Part shown: piece after piece, positions 24,222 through 32,702 of the stretch
Layout: each line of letters starts with the position of its first letter
How positions within the stretch are numbered: position 1 is the first letter of the stretch
Source of the DNA: Candidatus Hecatella orcuttiae
Lineage (GTDB): Archaea > Thermoproteota > Bathyarchaeia > Hecatellales > Hecatellaceae
Assembly (NCBI GenBank): GCA_002011035.2
Contig: MTLY02000003.1
Location: 365,194-429,193 of the forward strand
Direction: 5' to 3'
DNA length: 64,000 nucleotides
Position numbers and translations under genes: made by a program
The notes under the pieces: generated by a model
Database searches by the model: none
The model's input: only the letters and a program-made list of their open reading frames with translations
Told to the model about the DNA's origin: nothing

Positions 24222-25451
24222 TTACTGGGAGAAGAGACCTCGAAGGTCCTCTATTTGGCTTAGGAATTCCGCCAAAGACTCCTTGTGAGACTTGTCCAGG
24301 TAGCTTCCATGCTTGCTGAGAGCGGCTCCGAGTTCGTAGAGAAGCCTGCTAAGCCTGCCGATGCCTATGCCGTTTAAGATTAAATCCTGCAGCCGTGCTC
24401 CCGTGTCTATATCCCCGCCCATCCAGCTTTTTTTCCACTTTTTTTCATACTTCTCCAAGGCCTCAGCCGAGCAGTCGCCTTCGCCTAAAGCCTCCGCCGC
24501 CACCTCCGCAGCCAGTTTACCGGAGAAGACAGCTGCCTCGTAGCCTGCTCCATCCATAGGGCAGACGAAACCCGCTGCGTCTCCGACGAGGAGCACGCCG
24601 TGAGCGTAGGTTTTCCCCTGAGGACCGTAAACGGGGACGGTGTGAACAGAGTGCTGGAACACGGTAGCGCCTTGGGTCAGCTTCCTTACTAGGGGGAAGT
24701 CCAAGAAGTTTGAAAGACGGTTTTCAATGCTTTCTTCGAGCACGTCGAGAGCGGAGCCTACTCCCACGCAGAAATCTTCTTTGGACGGGAAAATCCACCC
24801 GTAGCCTTTTGGTGAGATTTTCTCACTGAGGAATATCTTCAACTCTCCGCCATCGTTCTCGTCGCAAAACCTCCGAGTAATCTCCTCCTCAGACAGGAGG
24901 TAGGTGTGCTTGACGCAGAGGGCGAGGGCGTTAAGCGGCCACCTAGACCTGAGGCTTGCTTTCAATGCGACGGTGGAGTTGGAGCCGTCGGCTCCGATGA
25001 CCACTGAGGAATAGAATTTCTCTCCCCCCTCAGCCGCCACGCCTACTACGTGGTTCTGTTTGTCGAAGAGCAGGTTCTCGACGAGGGTGGAGGTCTTCAG
25101 CGTAGCTCCTGCAGCCTCCGCAAAGCCTGAAGTCCACCTATCCCAGCTGGGTCTGTGCACGGTGAAGCCGTATTCCCCGTTTCGGCGGCTGAACTTGAGC
25201 TCAGTGAGCTTATCTTCGTGGAGAAAATGGAAGCCCCACTTGGTCATGGCTCTCTCCACCGGGCCTTCCTTCATCCAAGGGAACCTCTGGAATATGCTGA
25301 TGGGGAGAAACTCGCCTCCCACGCTTTTGTCGCCGGGCTGCCTCCCCCGCTCTAGGAGGAGAACCTTCAACCCCTTTTCCGCGGCTGTTTTTGCCGCTAG
25401 GATTCCAGAAGGCCCGGCTCCCACCACCACAATGTCGTATTTTTCAGCCAA
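24222..25451 (-). CDS. Geranylgeranyl reductase family flavoprotein
   Basis: A 409-residue FAD enzyme. The dinucleotide fold IVVVGAGPSGILAAKTAA is at the N-terminus, and the second FAD motif LLVGDAAGFVCPMDGAG is near residue 290. Archaeal members saturate the geranylgeranyl chains of ether lipids or prenylated quinones. The UbiA-type gene at 1.9 kb may act in the same route, though they are not adjacent. The motif after the FAD site (GAGYEAAV) resembles the geranylgeranyl reductase consensus. Confidence 0.85.
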   Translation of the reverse strand: MAEKYDIVVVGAGPSGILAAKTAAEKGLKVLLLERGRQPGDKSVGGEFLPISIFQRFPWMKEGPVERAMTKWGFHFLHEDKLTELKFSRRNGEYGFTVHRPSWDRWTSGFAEAAGATLKTSTLVENLLFDKQNHVVGVAAEGGEKFYSSVVIGADGSNSTVALKASLRSRWPLNALALCVKHTYLLSEEEITRRFCDENDGGELKIFLSEKISPKGYGWIFPSKEDFCVGVGSALDVLEESIENRLSNFLDFPLVRKLTQGATVFQHSVHTVPVYGPQGKTYAHGVLLVGDAAGFVCPMDGAGYEAAVFSGKLAAEVAAEALGEGDCSAEALEKYEKKWKKSWMGGDIDTGARLQDLILNGIGIGRLSRLLYELGAALSKHGSYLDKSHKESLAEFLSQIEDLRGLFSQ

Positions 25452-25625
25452 GGTTATGGCTCCGCGAAGGTGAAATTTTTTCGCTTAGAACTAGGATAAG
25501 TTTCGAATATTAAAACTTAACAGCAACCTCAAAATCTCTGCCTACCAATTAAGTATAGGCAGCCACAGCGGAGGAGCAGCTGCCTTCTAGGAGTTTGACC
25601 GACCTCGAAGGGAAGGCTGAAGGCG

Positions 25626-26810
25626 ATGAAACTTGAGTTTCCCACCATGTGGGCGGAGGAAGGGAAAGCCAGATTCATGGTTCCCGCGTCCAAGCCTAAA
25701 CCTCAAGGCCCGGGGTCCGCTGAGGCTCCTGTTTTCTACAACCCCGTCATGGAGTTGAACAGAGACTTCGCGGTGCTCTTCCTCCAAGCCTTCGGAACTT
25801 CAGCTTCCAGAGAGCTGGAAGTATGCGAGCCCTTAACTGGCTGCGGGGTGAGAGGCATCAGATTCGCCCTCGAAGTGGATAGGGTGAAAAAAGTGTGGGT
25901 GAACGACCTAAACCCCCAAGCCGCAGCCCTAGCTCAACTTAACGTAAGGGAGGCTGGAGTTGAAGCTAAGGTCGAAGTATCCCGAGAGGACGCCAATGTC
26001 TTCCTCAGCAGCCATGGGAAACCCGGCAGCCGTTTTGACTACATCGACGTGGACCCCTACGGTTCACCCGTACCCTACTTGGACTCGAGTTTGAGAGCCC
26101 TCAAGGCGGGAGGGGTTCTAGCCCTTACCGCCACCGATATGGCTCCCCTCTGCGGAGTTCACCCAAAAGCCTGCCTGAGGCGTTACGGGGCGAAACCCCT
26201 CCGAACCGAATACTGCCATGAGTTGGCGGCCAGAATCCTTGTGGGCTCCGCAGTCCTCACGGCAGCCAGGGTGGACATCGCGCTTAAGCCTTTGTTCACC
26301 CATTCCAGCGACCACTACGTCCGAGCCTACTTGGCGATGGAAAGAGGAGCCGGTAAAGCGGACCGGAGCCTCAGCCAGCTGGGCTATTTTCACCACTGCT
26401 TTCGATGTCTGAGCCGCCGGCAGGCTCCGGGTCTTTTCCCAAAGCTGGAGGCTCGATGCAAAAACTGCGGAAGCCCCCTAGACTACGCGGGGCCTCTGTG
26501 GATAGGGAAACTCTGGAGCCGAGAAATCTTGGAGACGATGTTCAAAGCTCTTGGAAAGATGAGGCTGAGGCAGATGCACCGTTTGAAGGGGGTTCTCCGA
26601 AAAATCGGAGAAGAAGCCGATAGGGGTCCCGGCTACTACGTGGTAAGCCGGCTCTGCGAGCTGTGGAAATGCCCTCCTCCTCCCTTCGCTAAACTGCTTC
26701 AGAGGCTCCGAACCCTAGGCTTCCCAGCTGCGGGAACCCATTTCCACCCCCTAGGCTTGAAAACGGAGGCCCCCCTAGACCTGCTGAGAAGAGTCCTCAC
26801 GGAAGCCTAG
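25626..26810 (+). CDS. trm1: tRNA (guanine26-N2) dimethyltransferase
   Basis: A 394-residue Trm1 with SAM-binding segments ELEVCEPLTGCGVRGIRFA and VWVNDLNPQAAALA, catalytic YIDVDPYGSPVPYLDSSL and the TATDMAPLCG loop. The C-terminal zinc motif is HHCFRCLSRR with CKNCGSPL. It methylates G26 of many tRNAs. Its 3' end (TAG) overlaps the convergent rlmE gene by 36 bp. Confidence 0.95.
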   Translation: MKLEFPTMWAEEGKARFMVPASKPKPQGPGSAEAPVFYNPVMELNRDFAVLFLQAFGTSASRELEVCEPLTGCGVRGIRFALEVDRVKKVWVNDLNPQAAALAQLNVREAGVEAKVEVSREDANVFLSSHGKPGSRFDYIDVDPYGSPVPYLDSSLRALKAGGVLALTATDMAPLCGVHPKACLRRYGAKPLRTEYCHELAARILVGSAVLTAARVDIALKPLFTHSSDHYVRAYLAMERGAGKADRSLSQLGYFHHCFRCLSRRQAPGLFPKLEARCKNCGSPLDYAGPLWIGKLWSREILETMFKALGKMRLRQMHRLKGVLRKIGEEADRGPGYYVVSRLCELWKCPPPPFAKLLQRLRTLGFPAAGTHFHPLGLKTEAPLDLLRRVLTEA

Positions 26811-27401
26811 GCCTAGGAAGTAGAGCTCAGAGCTTCTAGCCCGGCTGGCTTGGGGTTTGAAAACCCTCACCACCTCGAAGGCCTGCTTAAGCTCCCTTTG
26901 AAACTCTTTGGTCAGAGGGCCTTCGAAAACCTTGACCATGCAAACGCCCCCTTTCCGGAGGACTGCCTTAGCCAAGGTGAAGGCAGCCTGAGCCAGCTCT
27001 ATCTGCCGGGCGTGGTCGACTTCCCAGACTCCTGAAATGTTGGGGGAAGCGTCGGATAGGACCACATCCACCTTGGTCTTGAAAGCTTCAAGAATCTTGG
27101 AGGGAAGACTCGGGTCTAAGACATCGCCCACCATAAACCGGATGTTAGTCGCCTTCAGGGGGGCGACGGGTTTCACGTCTACGCCCAGCACCTCGCCTTT
27201 ATCTCCGACCAGCCGGCCGGCTGCCTGAAGCCAGCCGCCTGGGGCGCTACCGAGGTCTACAACCCTATCCCCCGGCTTGATGAACCTGTATTTTCCGTTG
27301 GCTTGAAGAAGCTTGTAGGCCGCTCGGCTACGGTAGCCTTCCGCTTTGGCTTTCTTGTAGTAAAAATCCCTCTTTCTCTCCTGCTTCCAGTTTCTACCCA
27401 T
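26775..27401 (-). CDS. rlmE: FtsJ/RlmE-type rRNA 2'-O-methyltransferase
   Basis: A 208-residue FtsJ protein that methylates a ribose in 23S rRNA. The N-terminus YYKKAKAEGYRSRAAYKLLQ is typical. The SAM loop is VVDLGSAPGGWLQAA, and the catalytic K-D-K-E set is visible as K in RSRAAYK, D in DVVLSDASPNISG, K in VCMVKVFEG and the following E. Start ATG overlaps the TFE-beta-like gene by 8 bp; its C-terminal 12 codons overlap trm1 in antisense. It ends in TAG. Confidence 0.94.
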   Translation of the reverse strand: MGRNWKQERKRDFYYKKAKAEGYRSRAAYKLLQANGKYRFIKPGDRVVDLGSAPGGWLQAAGRLVGDKGEVLGVDVKPVAPLKATNIRFMVGDVLDPSLPSKILEAFKTKVDVVLSDASPNISGVWEVDHARQIELAQAAFTLAKAVLRKGGVCMVKVFEGPLTKEFQRELKQAFEVVRVFKPQASRARSSELYFLGLGFREDSSQQV

Positions 27402-27765
27402 CCTGTTTTCTCCCAGCCTCCCTTTCCACCCACTGGTTCAGCCTTGGACATGTGCAGGGGGAAAGGGGGTTTCCGGCGCCGCATTTTTCTTGGAGATAGC
27501 AGAAGCCGCAGGGCAGCTCTATGAGGGTGTCCACGGTGATGGCTTTCTTCTTGGCCACCAGCTTGTAGGTCCATTTGCCTTCGTGGAGGATGCGCTGCCT
27601 CTCAACAAGCCCCGCTCTCTCCAGTCTCATGGAAATCCGAGAGCCTTCCCTGCTGGTGGCCTTTATCAGCTTCCAAAGCTGGCTTTGGAGGATCCCCTCT
27701 TGGCCTTTCTCCTTGATCATCCGAAGGATCTCGTATTCGAGATTCTCATGCCTCTTGCCGGACAA
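27394..27765 (-). CDS. RPC34/TFE-beta-like winged-helix protein with cysteine cluster
   Basis: A 123-residue protein. Residues 8-72 form a winged helix (EILRMIKEKGQEGILQSQLW, then RLERAGLVER and the wing KWTYKLVAKK). The tail has Cys86, 89, 95, 104 and 106 (CGFCYLQEKC, then CTC). This pairing matches archaeal homologues of Pol III subunit RPC34/RPC39, known as TFE-beta, which carry a [4Fe-4S] cluster and stabilise the open promoter complex. A 9-bp inverted repeat lies 22 bp upstream. Alternative: a generic Fe-S-containing transcriptional regulator. It ends in TAG. Confidence 0.65.
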   Translation of the reverse strand: MSGKRHENLEYEILRMIKEKGQEGILQSQLWKLIKATSREGSRISMRLERAGLVERQRILHEGKWTYKLVAKKKAITVDTLIELPCGFCYLQEKCGAGNPLSPCTCPRLNQWVEREAGRKQDG

Positions 27766-27787
27766 GGGAAAGCTCCTGCTTCCAGCC

Positions 27788-27815
27788 GATGTTTCCCGAA
27801 ATCCTAGGAAACATC
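27788..27815 (-). promoter_or_regulatory. Perfect 9-bp inverted repeat upstream of TFE-beta-like gene
   Basis: GATGTTTCC and GGAAACATC are separated by 10 bp, immediately upstream of the winged-helix gene. It could be a regulator-binding operator (dimer with about two-turn spacing) or a hairpin in the 5' leader. No T-run follows on either strand, so a terminator is less likely. Confidence 0.45.
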
Positions 27816-27937
27816 ACTCTTAAGATTTAATTGGAGGGCACGGTGTAAAAAGCTTTAGCCTAACAAACAGCAAACGCCACCCAACGCTTTAGACTTTTAG
27901 GAAAAAATCTCCCCTAACCCTCCCCTGGGGTTAAAAT

Positions 27938-28387
27938 TCAGCTGAGCTTTGCTGTGGGAGGTAGGTCGAAGGCGATGGTGAGGAGGGATTTGAGTTTACC
28001 GAGAAGCTCGAAGACTTGAAGCCTATAAAGGTAGAGGTCTTTCTCCCCTTCATCCAAGTTTAAAAGTCTGCTGACCAAGGCTTTCTCAGCTCTGCCCCCT
28101 AGGATGAAGTATACGCCCTTCCCCAGTTCCAGTCTTCTCACAACCACGATGGGGAGAAAGAGGGAGCCGTGAAGCTCGGCAGGCATCACCTTAGCCACAG
28201 TTTCGATGTCCTGCCGTCGGAAGCAGATTTTGCTTCCGTCCACAGCCTCCACTGAGGGTTCCTCCTCCCGGAGAAGCTGACCTAAGGTTTTACGGGTCTT
28301 GGGCAGATGCTTGTTAAGCCTCTCCACCATGTGCTCCACTTGGGAGAGGTAGCGTTCATACCGTTGGTTCAGCCACACAGCTTCCAC
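27938..28387 (-). CDS. UPF0216 (DUF61) family protein
   Basis: A 149-residue archaeal protein with the UPF0216 pattern: LNKHLPKTRKTLGQLL, VEAVDGSKICFRRQDIE, LHGSLFLPIVVV and YFILGGRAEKALVSRLL. The function of the family is unknown. It is divergent from the Hsp20 gene at 28.5 kb. Confidence 0.75.
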   Translation of the reverse strand: MEAVWLNQRYERYLSQVEHMVERLNKHLPKTRKTLGQLLREEEPSVEAVDGSKICFRRQDIETVAKVMPAELHGSLFLPIVVVRRLELGKGVYFILGGRAEKALVSRLLNLDEGEKDLYLYRLQVFELLGKLKSLLTIAFDLPPTAKLS

Positions 28388-28526
28388 CCCCTTCCCAGGG
28401 GGGCGCAGTCAAGATCTCCGTCCCCTTGGGAAGCTAAAGGTTTTACCCCGCCGGCTTTCAGCTGGGAACTTCTCCATAAATGTTTATGAGCATCTGTGGA
28501 TATGAAAACTCTTGGAGGCGGTTAAC

Positions 28527-29144
28527 TTGTCGTGGGATGAGTTTTCTGAATGGTGGAAGCGCAGAAGGTTTCCCTTCCCAGGGTTCGGGCGATGGTTCTA
28601 TGAAGGCTTCGAAGACATGATGAAGGAAATAGACCGCATGATGGAAGACCTGTTCAAAGGCTTCAAAAACATCCCCGAAGACATGATAAGGGAACGCAAG
28701 CTTCCCGATGGAAGAACCATCCGAGAAATAGGCCCCATGGTCTACGGGTACTCCGTAACCATAGGCCCGGATGGAAAGCCTGTGATCAGAGAGTTCGGCA
28801 ACATCAAGCCGTCCGCAAGGCCTAAGCTGGGCGGTCTAGGCCCGGGGTTAGACATAAAGACTGAGCGAGAGCCCTTGGTCGACGTGATCTCCGACGACGG
28901 GAACATCAAGGTCATAGCCGAGCTTCCCGGAGTGGAGAAAACCGACATCAAGCTTCACGCAACCTCAAACACGCTGACAATCCACGTGGATAACCCTCAA
29001 AGGAAATACTTTAAGGAGCTGGAGTTGCCTGAGGAGGTAGATCCGAAAACAGCTAAAAGCACCTACAGAAACGGTGTGCTCGAGGTAACGTTGGCGAAGA
29101 AGGAGAAAAAGAAACCGAAAGGGGAGCCCATCGCCATCGAATAA
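28527..29144 (+). CDS. Small heat-shock protein (Hsp20/alpha-crystallin)
   Basis: A protein of about 205 residues. The alpha-crystallin domain spans about residues 110-190 (PLVDVISDDGNIKVIAELPG, then NGVLEVTLAKK). A long N-terminal region precedes it, with a Trp/Phe-rich start and an acidic-hydrophobic stretch of DDMMKEIDRMMEDLF type, typical of larger archaeal Hsp20s. It holds unfolded proteins as oligomers without ATP. Start TTG 28527 sits 8 nt after GGAGG; the upstream TTG 28512 lies before that site. Confidence 0.9.
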   Translation: MSWDEFSEWWKRRRFPFPGFGRWFYEGFEDMMKEIDRMMEDLFKGFKNIPEDMIRERKLPDGRTIREIGPMVYGYSVTIGPDGKPVIREFGNIKPSARPKLGGLGPGLDIKTEREPLVDVISDDGNIKVIAELPGVEKTDIKLHATSNTLTIHVDNPQRKYFKELELPEEVDPKTAKSTYRNGVLEVTLAKKEKKKPKGEPIAIE

Positions 29145-29230
29145 ACGGTCTCCGGGTAGAAGGCTCAAAGAACGGCTGCCAGCCAAAACCACAACAGCTT
29201 CTTTTCAACCCAGCGAAAAAGGTGGAAAGT

Positions 29231-29644
29231 TTGAATGCTGGAATAACCTCCACGGAGAAATATCTTGAAATGCTGGAAAAAGACTTGGGGAAGCTGGAAT
29301 ACGACCTCCGAACCCTCAGGAAATGGGTTTACTTGGATAAGAAAATCTTCTTCGACTGCGAAACCTCAGACTTGGAAGGTCAGCTTAAACAACTTCTTGA
29401 AAGACGAGACCTGAGCAGGCATGTGGTTTTGGCTGTGGTTAAAAACCAGGCTCAAAGTCTCTCCCTGAGGAGCATCACTTACACTAACATCGGCAACAAG
29501 ACCATTGAAGACTTCATAAAACACTTCACTTTAATCCTCAAGACTCCCATGACCTTAGAGCTTCAGCTTGAGGGCTTGGAGCTTGTGGACTGCGTAGGCT
29601 ACAGCTACGTAACATCGGAAGAAGCTGAATCCTTGGGAAGCTGA
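29231..29644 (+). CDS. Conserved-looking protein of unknown function
   Basis: About 137 residues, starting at TTG 29231 just after AAGGTGG. The N-terminal 40 residues are predicted helical (TEKYLEMLEKDLGKLEYDL), and the rest alternates strands and helices (HVVLAVVKNQAQSLSLRSIT, then MTLELQLEGLELVD). Codon use and GC resemble the neighbouring housekeeping genes, so it is probably a real gene. I recognise no family. It lies 77 bp after hsp20 on the same strand. Confidence 0.55.
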   Translation: MNAGITSTEKYLEMLEKDLGKLEYDLRTLRKWVYLDKKIFFDCETSDLEGQLKQLLERRDLSRHVVLAVVKNQAQSLSLRSITYTNIGNKTIEDFIKHFTLILKTPMTLELQLEGLELVDCVGYSYVTSEEAESLGS

Positions 29645-29659
29645 AAACCGGGTTTAACC

Positions 29660-30004
29660 CTACTGGGCAGCCTCTGCCAAGTAGGCTGTGGCTACACCCT
29701 TCCTGTCCTTGGTCACTCTGACCCTTATTTTTCTGGGAGGCTTTTCGATGCTTCGCCCCCAGATGAATTGGTTTAGCTTACCGTCAACCCGCACCCGGTC
29801 AACTTTCATGTGTTTTTTGATGAAGTCTTTCAAGGCCTTTACAGCTTTAGGAGTGCGGTAAGGTCGGGGGGCATTCCACACTCTGCCAAACGGCACCACG
29901 TAGAGCCTTTCTTCTTCAACCTCTTCTCCAGCTTCTTCCTCTTCCTCCTCCCGCTCCTCGGCTTCATCTTCGCTGGGTTTAGAAGAATCTTCAGCCATAG
30001 ACAA
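29660..30004 (-). CDS. rpl31e: Ribosomal protein L31e
   Basis: A 114-residue protein. Residues 33-114 are the L31e core (RLYVVPFGRVWNAPRPYRTP, KFIKKHMKVDRVRV-type segment, WGRSIEKPPRKIRV). An unusual acidic N-terminal extension (about 30 residues, almost all Glu/Ser/Ala) precedes it. It lies 10 bp downstream of rpl39e, the usual archaeal pairing. It ends in TAG. Confidence 0.93.
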   Translation of the reverse strand: MSMAEDSSKPSEDEAEEREEEEEEAGEEVEEERLYVVPFGRVWNAPRPYRTPKAVKALKDFIKKHMKVDRVRVDGKLNQFIWGRSIEKPPRKIRVRVTKDRKGVATAYLAEAAQ

Positions 30005-30014
30005 CGCCCGCTGA

Positions 30015-30170
30015 TTAGATTTTTATCTTCGTCCTCCGCCAATGTCTTCGAGCAGGGCTTCTCCTGACTTTTCCTTTGGTTTTAGCCATAATCCAAGCTG
30101 GCACAGGCTTCGCTGCCTTCAACTCTTTGGACAGTCTCAGTTTTTTGGGGAAAACCTTGCGGCTTGTCAA
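30015..30170 (-). CDS. rpl39e: Ribosomal protein L39e
   Basis: A 51-residue, very basic protein that lines the exit tunnel of the large subunit. Start TTG 30170, stop TAA 30015-30017. The translation reads LTSRKVFPKKLRLSKELK, then PVPAWIMAKTKGKVRRS and finally HWRRTKIKI, which is the L39e consensus, including the conserved PVPxWIMxKT core. It is the missing member of the PDCD5-L39e-L31e cluster and is short enough to be overlooked by length cut-offs. Confidence 0.93.
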   Translation of the reverse strand: MTSRKVFPKKLRLSKELKAAKPVPAWIMAKTKGKVRRSPARRHWRRTKIKI

Positions 30171-30185
30171 AGGCTATTCAACCTT

Positions 30186-30518
30186 CTAGATTCTCCTGAT
30201 GGTTATATCTTTTCGGGTGGAGGTAAGTCTTCTTAGAAGCTCCTTCAGCTGCTGGTCTGTCAAGGGAGCCGGAACCCGCCCGGACTGAGCCAGCTGAATC
30301 AGCTGCCTCTCCAGCTGCTCGGCGAATTCAGGCCTAACCATCTTAATGTTGCTGAGCCTCAGCCTCGCCTCAGGAGTTAATATAACCCTGAGGAGGGCTT
30401 GCTTTTCACTTTCAGCGCGAACCTTCGCCTCTTCAGCCGCTGCCTGTCTTCGCAGCTCCACCATCCTCTGCTGCTTCAATCTTTCAAGCTCCTCATCGTC
30501 GACGGACAAGACTTCCAT
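30186..30518 (-). CDS. PDCD5-family DNA-binding protein
   Basis: A 110-residue protein of the PDCD5/TFAR19 family: [20 protein letters not shown] at the start, [20 protein letters not shown] in the core and [14 protein letters not shown] near the end. In archaea it is found between S19e and L39e, as here. Bacterial homologues are absent, and its exact function is unresolved (DNA-binding in vitro). It ends in TAG, 15 bp before the L39e start. Confidence 0.9.
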   Translation of the reverse strand: MEVLSVDDEELERLKQQRMVELRRQAAAEEAKVRAESEKQALLRVILTPEARLRLSNIKMVRPEFAEQLERQLIQLAQSGRVPAPLTDQQLKELLRRLTSTRKDITIRRI

Positions 30519-30519
30519 C

Positions 30520-30960
30520 TCACCTCTCAGGACTTTTCATCTCCTCCTTAATCTCCGCAGCCAGCCTGTCCAGGAGGCTTCTCCCTTTCCCGCTTAGCGC
30601 TCTTCCCTTCGAAGACTCTTTTCTAACTAGGCCGGCTTTCTCCAGCTGCTGGAAGATTTTTCTCAGAATGTTTCCGCTTCCCTTCTTGAAATGCTCAGGC
30701 CTCCTTTTACCTGTTTTTCTTCCGCCATATTCCAGCCTAAGCCGGGAAACCCCTACAGGGCCTCTCACGTAAAGCTTTCGGAGAACAGAGGCGGAGCGAA
30801 CGTACCACCAGTCATCCCTGTCCGGCGGCCTCTGTCTGGGGGCTCCAGTCTTTACGTATTCAGCCCAAGGGGGCGGACTGACTTCTTCCACATTCTCCAT
30901 CAGATATTTGGAGAGCTTCTCTATCAAGAGCTCTGGAGGAACATCGTACACCGACGGCAA
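30520..30960 (-). CDS. rps19e: Ribosomal protein S19e
   Basis: A 146-residue small-subunit protein. The S19e signature [20 protein letters not shown] is followed by [17 protein letters not shown] and a C-terminal winged-helix portion ([15 protein letters not shown]). It begins the rps19e-PDCD5-rpl39e-rpl31e operon. Confidence 0.95.
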   Translation of the reverse strand: MPSVYDVPPELLIEKLSKYLMENVEEVSPPPWAEYVKTGAPRQRPPDRDDWWYVRSASVLRKLYVRGPVGVSRLRLEYGGRKTGKRRPEHFKKGSGNILRKIFQQLEKAGLVRKESSKGRALSGKGRSLLDRLAAEIKEEMKSPER

Positions 30961-30996
30961 GCCTGACCCTTCCCGAGTATGTATGGATGTAAAGTA

Positions 30997-31356
30997 TTAC
31001 GGTAAACGTTTCAAGTTAAACTTTTTGTCTGCCCGCCGCCCCCCGCTTTTAAAGGGAAGACGTTTGATGCGGCCACATTGCAGGCAAGTTATGGTCAGAT
31101 GAGGCTCCCTCCGCTCCTGAATTCGCACCCTAGAGGTCAGGCCTGGAATGAGCAGCCTGTTACACGTCCGGCAGACCATGGTTCTCCAACGGGCGGGCAG
31201 ACGGACCTTGTGCTTCATGGCTATCTTCCGAGCTAGGTGAACATAACGCTGGGCTAGATTTGGATGTTGGCGGTGTGTCTCTAACGCCAAGTTTAGCAAG
31301 ATGTTGACTCTTTCCCGGGCAATCTGCTTGGTTTCGCCTTTAGGAGTCTTCGTCAA
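30997..31356 (-). CDS. rnp4: RNase P protein component 4 (Rpp21)
   Basis: A 119-residue Rpr2/Rpp21/Rnp4 protein of the tRNA 5'-maturation complex. Residues 12-50 form two helices (ARERVNILLNLALETHRQHP, YVHLARKIAMKHKVRLP), followed by the zinc ribbon CRTCNRLLIPG and CLQCGRIKRLP (four Cys). It sits 36 bp upstream of rps19e on the same strand and is divergent from nep1. Confidence 0.92.
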   Translation of the reverse strand: MTKTPKGETKQIARERVNILLNLALETHRQHPNLAQRYVHLARKIAMKHKVRLPARWRTMVCRTCNRLLIPGLTSRVRIQERREPHLTITCLQCGRIKRLPFKSGGRRADKKFNLKRLP

Positions 31357-31425
31357 GCCACCCCCTTGGAAGCCAGCGGAGTTATTTTATAGAAGAAAAC
31401 ATCTGTTCCATTATAGGTTATCTGC

Positions 31426-32145
31426 TTGTTAACTTTTCTGCTGGCTGAAGCAGCCTTGGAGGTTATCCCGCCGGAGATAAGGAGACATCGCCAAGTTGTT
31501 GCTCTTTCCCGTAGGCTGGGGAAAAAAGCCGAAGTCCAGCTGCTGGATAAATCCTACCACTACAGAGCCATGGGAAGCTTGAAGGATAAGGAAAAAAGAG
31601 GGCGCCCTGACATCGTGCACCTAACTCTCCTAGAAGCCTTGGGCTCCCCCCTCAACCTCGCAGGCCTTCTTCGAACCTACGTCCACACCTACGACGACCG
31701 CGTCATTTTCGTTAACCCTCAGCTGAGGCTTCCTAGGAACTACAATCGATTCCTAGGGCTGATGGAGCAACTCTTTCAGGCGGGGAGGGTTCCCCCCGAA
31801 GAAGATACCTTGCTAAAACTTGAAAACCTCTCCTTCCCGGAGCTTGTCGCCCACGTGAAGCCCACTCTCTTGGTTGCTTTAACCCGGAAAGGAAATCCGA
31901 AGACTCCCCTGGAGGTCGCGGAGGAACTCTCAGCCTCACCCCGCCCGGCTGTCGTGGTAGGTGGCTTCCCCCACGGCTGCTTCTCCAAGGCTGTTCTAGA
32001 AACAGCCGACTGGTCGGCTTGCATCGACCCGCAGAGTCTGGAGGCGTGGGTGGCTGCTTCGAGGATCATTTCCGCCTACGAAACAGCCATAGGGCTTCCG
32101 GAGAAAAGGCTGGAAACTTTGAGAAAATCGAAGACGCATAAGTAG
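31426..32145 (+). CDS. nep1: 16S rRNA pseudouridine N1-methyltransferase Nep1
   Basis: A 239-residue SPOUT methyltransferase needed for small-subunit assembly. It shows RRGRPDIVHLTLL-like sequence (KRGRPDIVHLTLLEALGSPL), the knot loop VVVGGFPHGCFSK and the C-terminal AWVAASRIISAYETAIGL helix. Start TTG 31426 follows AGGTTA. It ends in TAG. Confidence 0.92.
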   Translation: MLTFLLAEAALEVIPPEIRRHRQVVALSRRLGKKAEVQLLDKSYHYRAMGSLKDKEKRGRPDIVHLTLLEALGSPLNLAGLLRTYVHTYDDRVIFVNPQLRLPRNYNRFLGLMEQLFQAGRVPPEEDTLLKLENLSFPELVAHVKPTLLVALTRKGNPKTPLEVAEELSASPRPAVVVGGFPHGCFSKAVLETADWSACIDPQSLEAWVAASRIISAYETAIGLPEKRLETLRKSKTHK

Positions 32146-32189
32146 GCTGAGGACGGCTGGGCAGCGTAGCTCTATCTTTCCCAGCCTCT

Positions 32190-32582
32190 CTACTTCTCAA
32201 GCATCTCCTGCCTAAGCATGTCCCATCGGCCGTCTAAGACAGCGGAGACAACCCAGCCTTTCTCCACGGTGATGTGCGCTGTGTGGGGAGTTACAACCGG
32301 AAGAAGCACTTGACCGGTTCGGTCCCCATAGCCGGCATGTCGGCTGTGGAAGGAGAACACAAACTCCCAACGGCCGGGGGCATCGGAGCGCACGATCTCT
32401 ACAAGCTTGAGAGTCTCCTCCATGCCATCAAATCGAAAGGTGGGACTGTTCAGCAAAAACTCCCGGGCTATTTCCAGGCTTTGTTCTTCATCCACCGCTC
32501 CGCCAGTGTAGGATAGTGCTGCGTAGACGCCGAGTAGCAGGGCGACAGCTGCGAACGCTACGGTCAATGTGAGGCTTTTCAA
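32190..32582 (-). CDS. Secreted or membrane-anchored protein of unknown function
   Basis: A 130-residue protein with one N-terminal hydrophobic segment (SLTLTVAFAAVALLLGVYAA) that should act as a signal or anchor, followed by a soluble domain with EEQSLEIAREFLLNSPTFRF. That segment resembles the PepSY-like or archaeal EAR/REFL repeats seen in secreted proteins of this kind, but the match is weak. It lies between nep1 and acs and ends in TAG. Confidence 0.5.
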   Translation of the reverse strand: MKSLTLTVAFAAVALLLGVYAALSYTGGAVDEEQSLEIAREFLLNSPTFRFDGMEETLKLVEIVRSDAPGRWEFVFSFHSRHAGYGDRTGQVLLPVVTPHTAHITVEKGWVVSAVLDGRWDMLRQEMLEK

Positions 32583-32702
32583 GGGAAAGCTTCCCCCGGC
32601 ATTCCGGCGGGGTTTCTGGTGTTCTTTTGACTCATACGGACGTGGGCCTAAAACTTTATGTATTTTTTAAAAAATATAAAGAGCCTGAAGGTGCGTCGGG
32701 TA

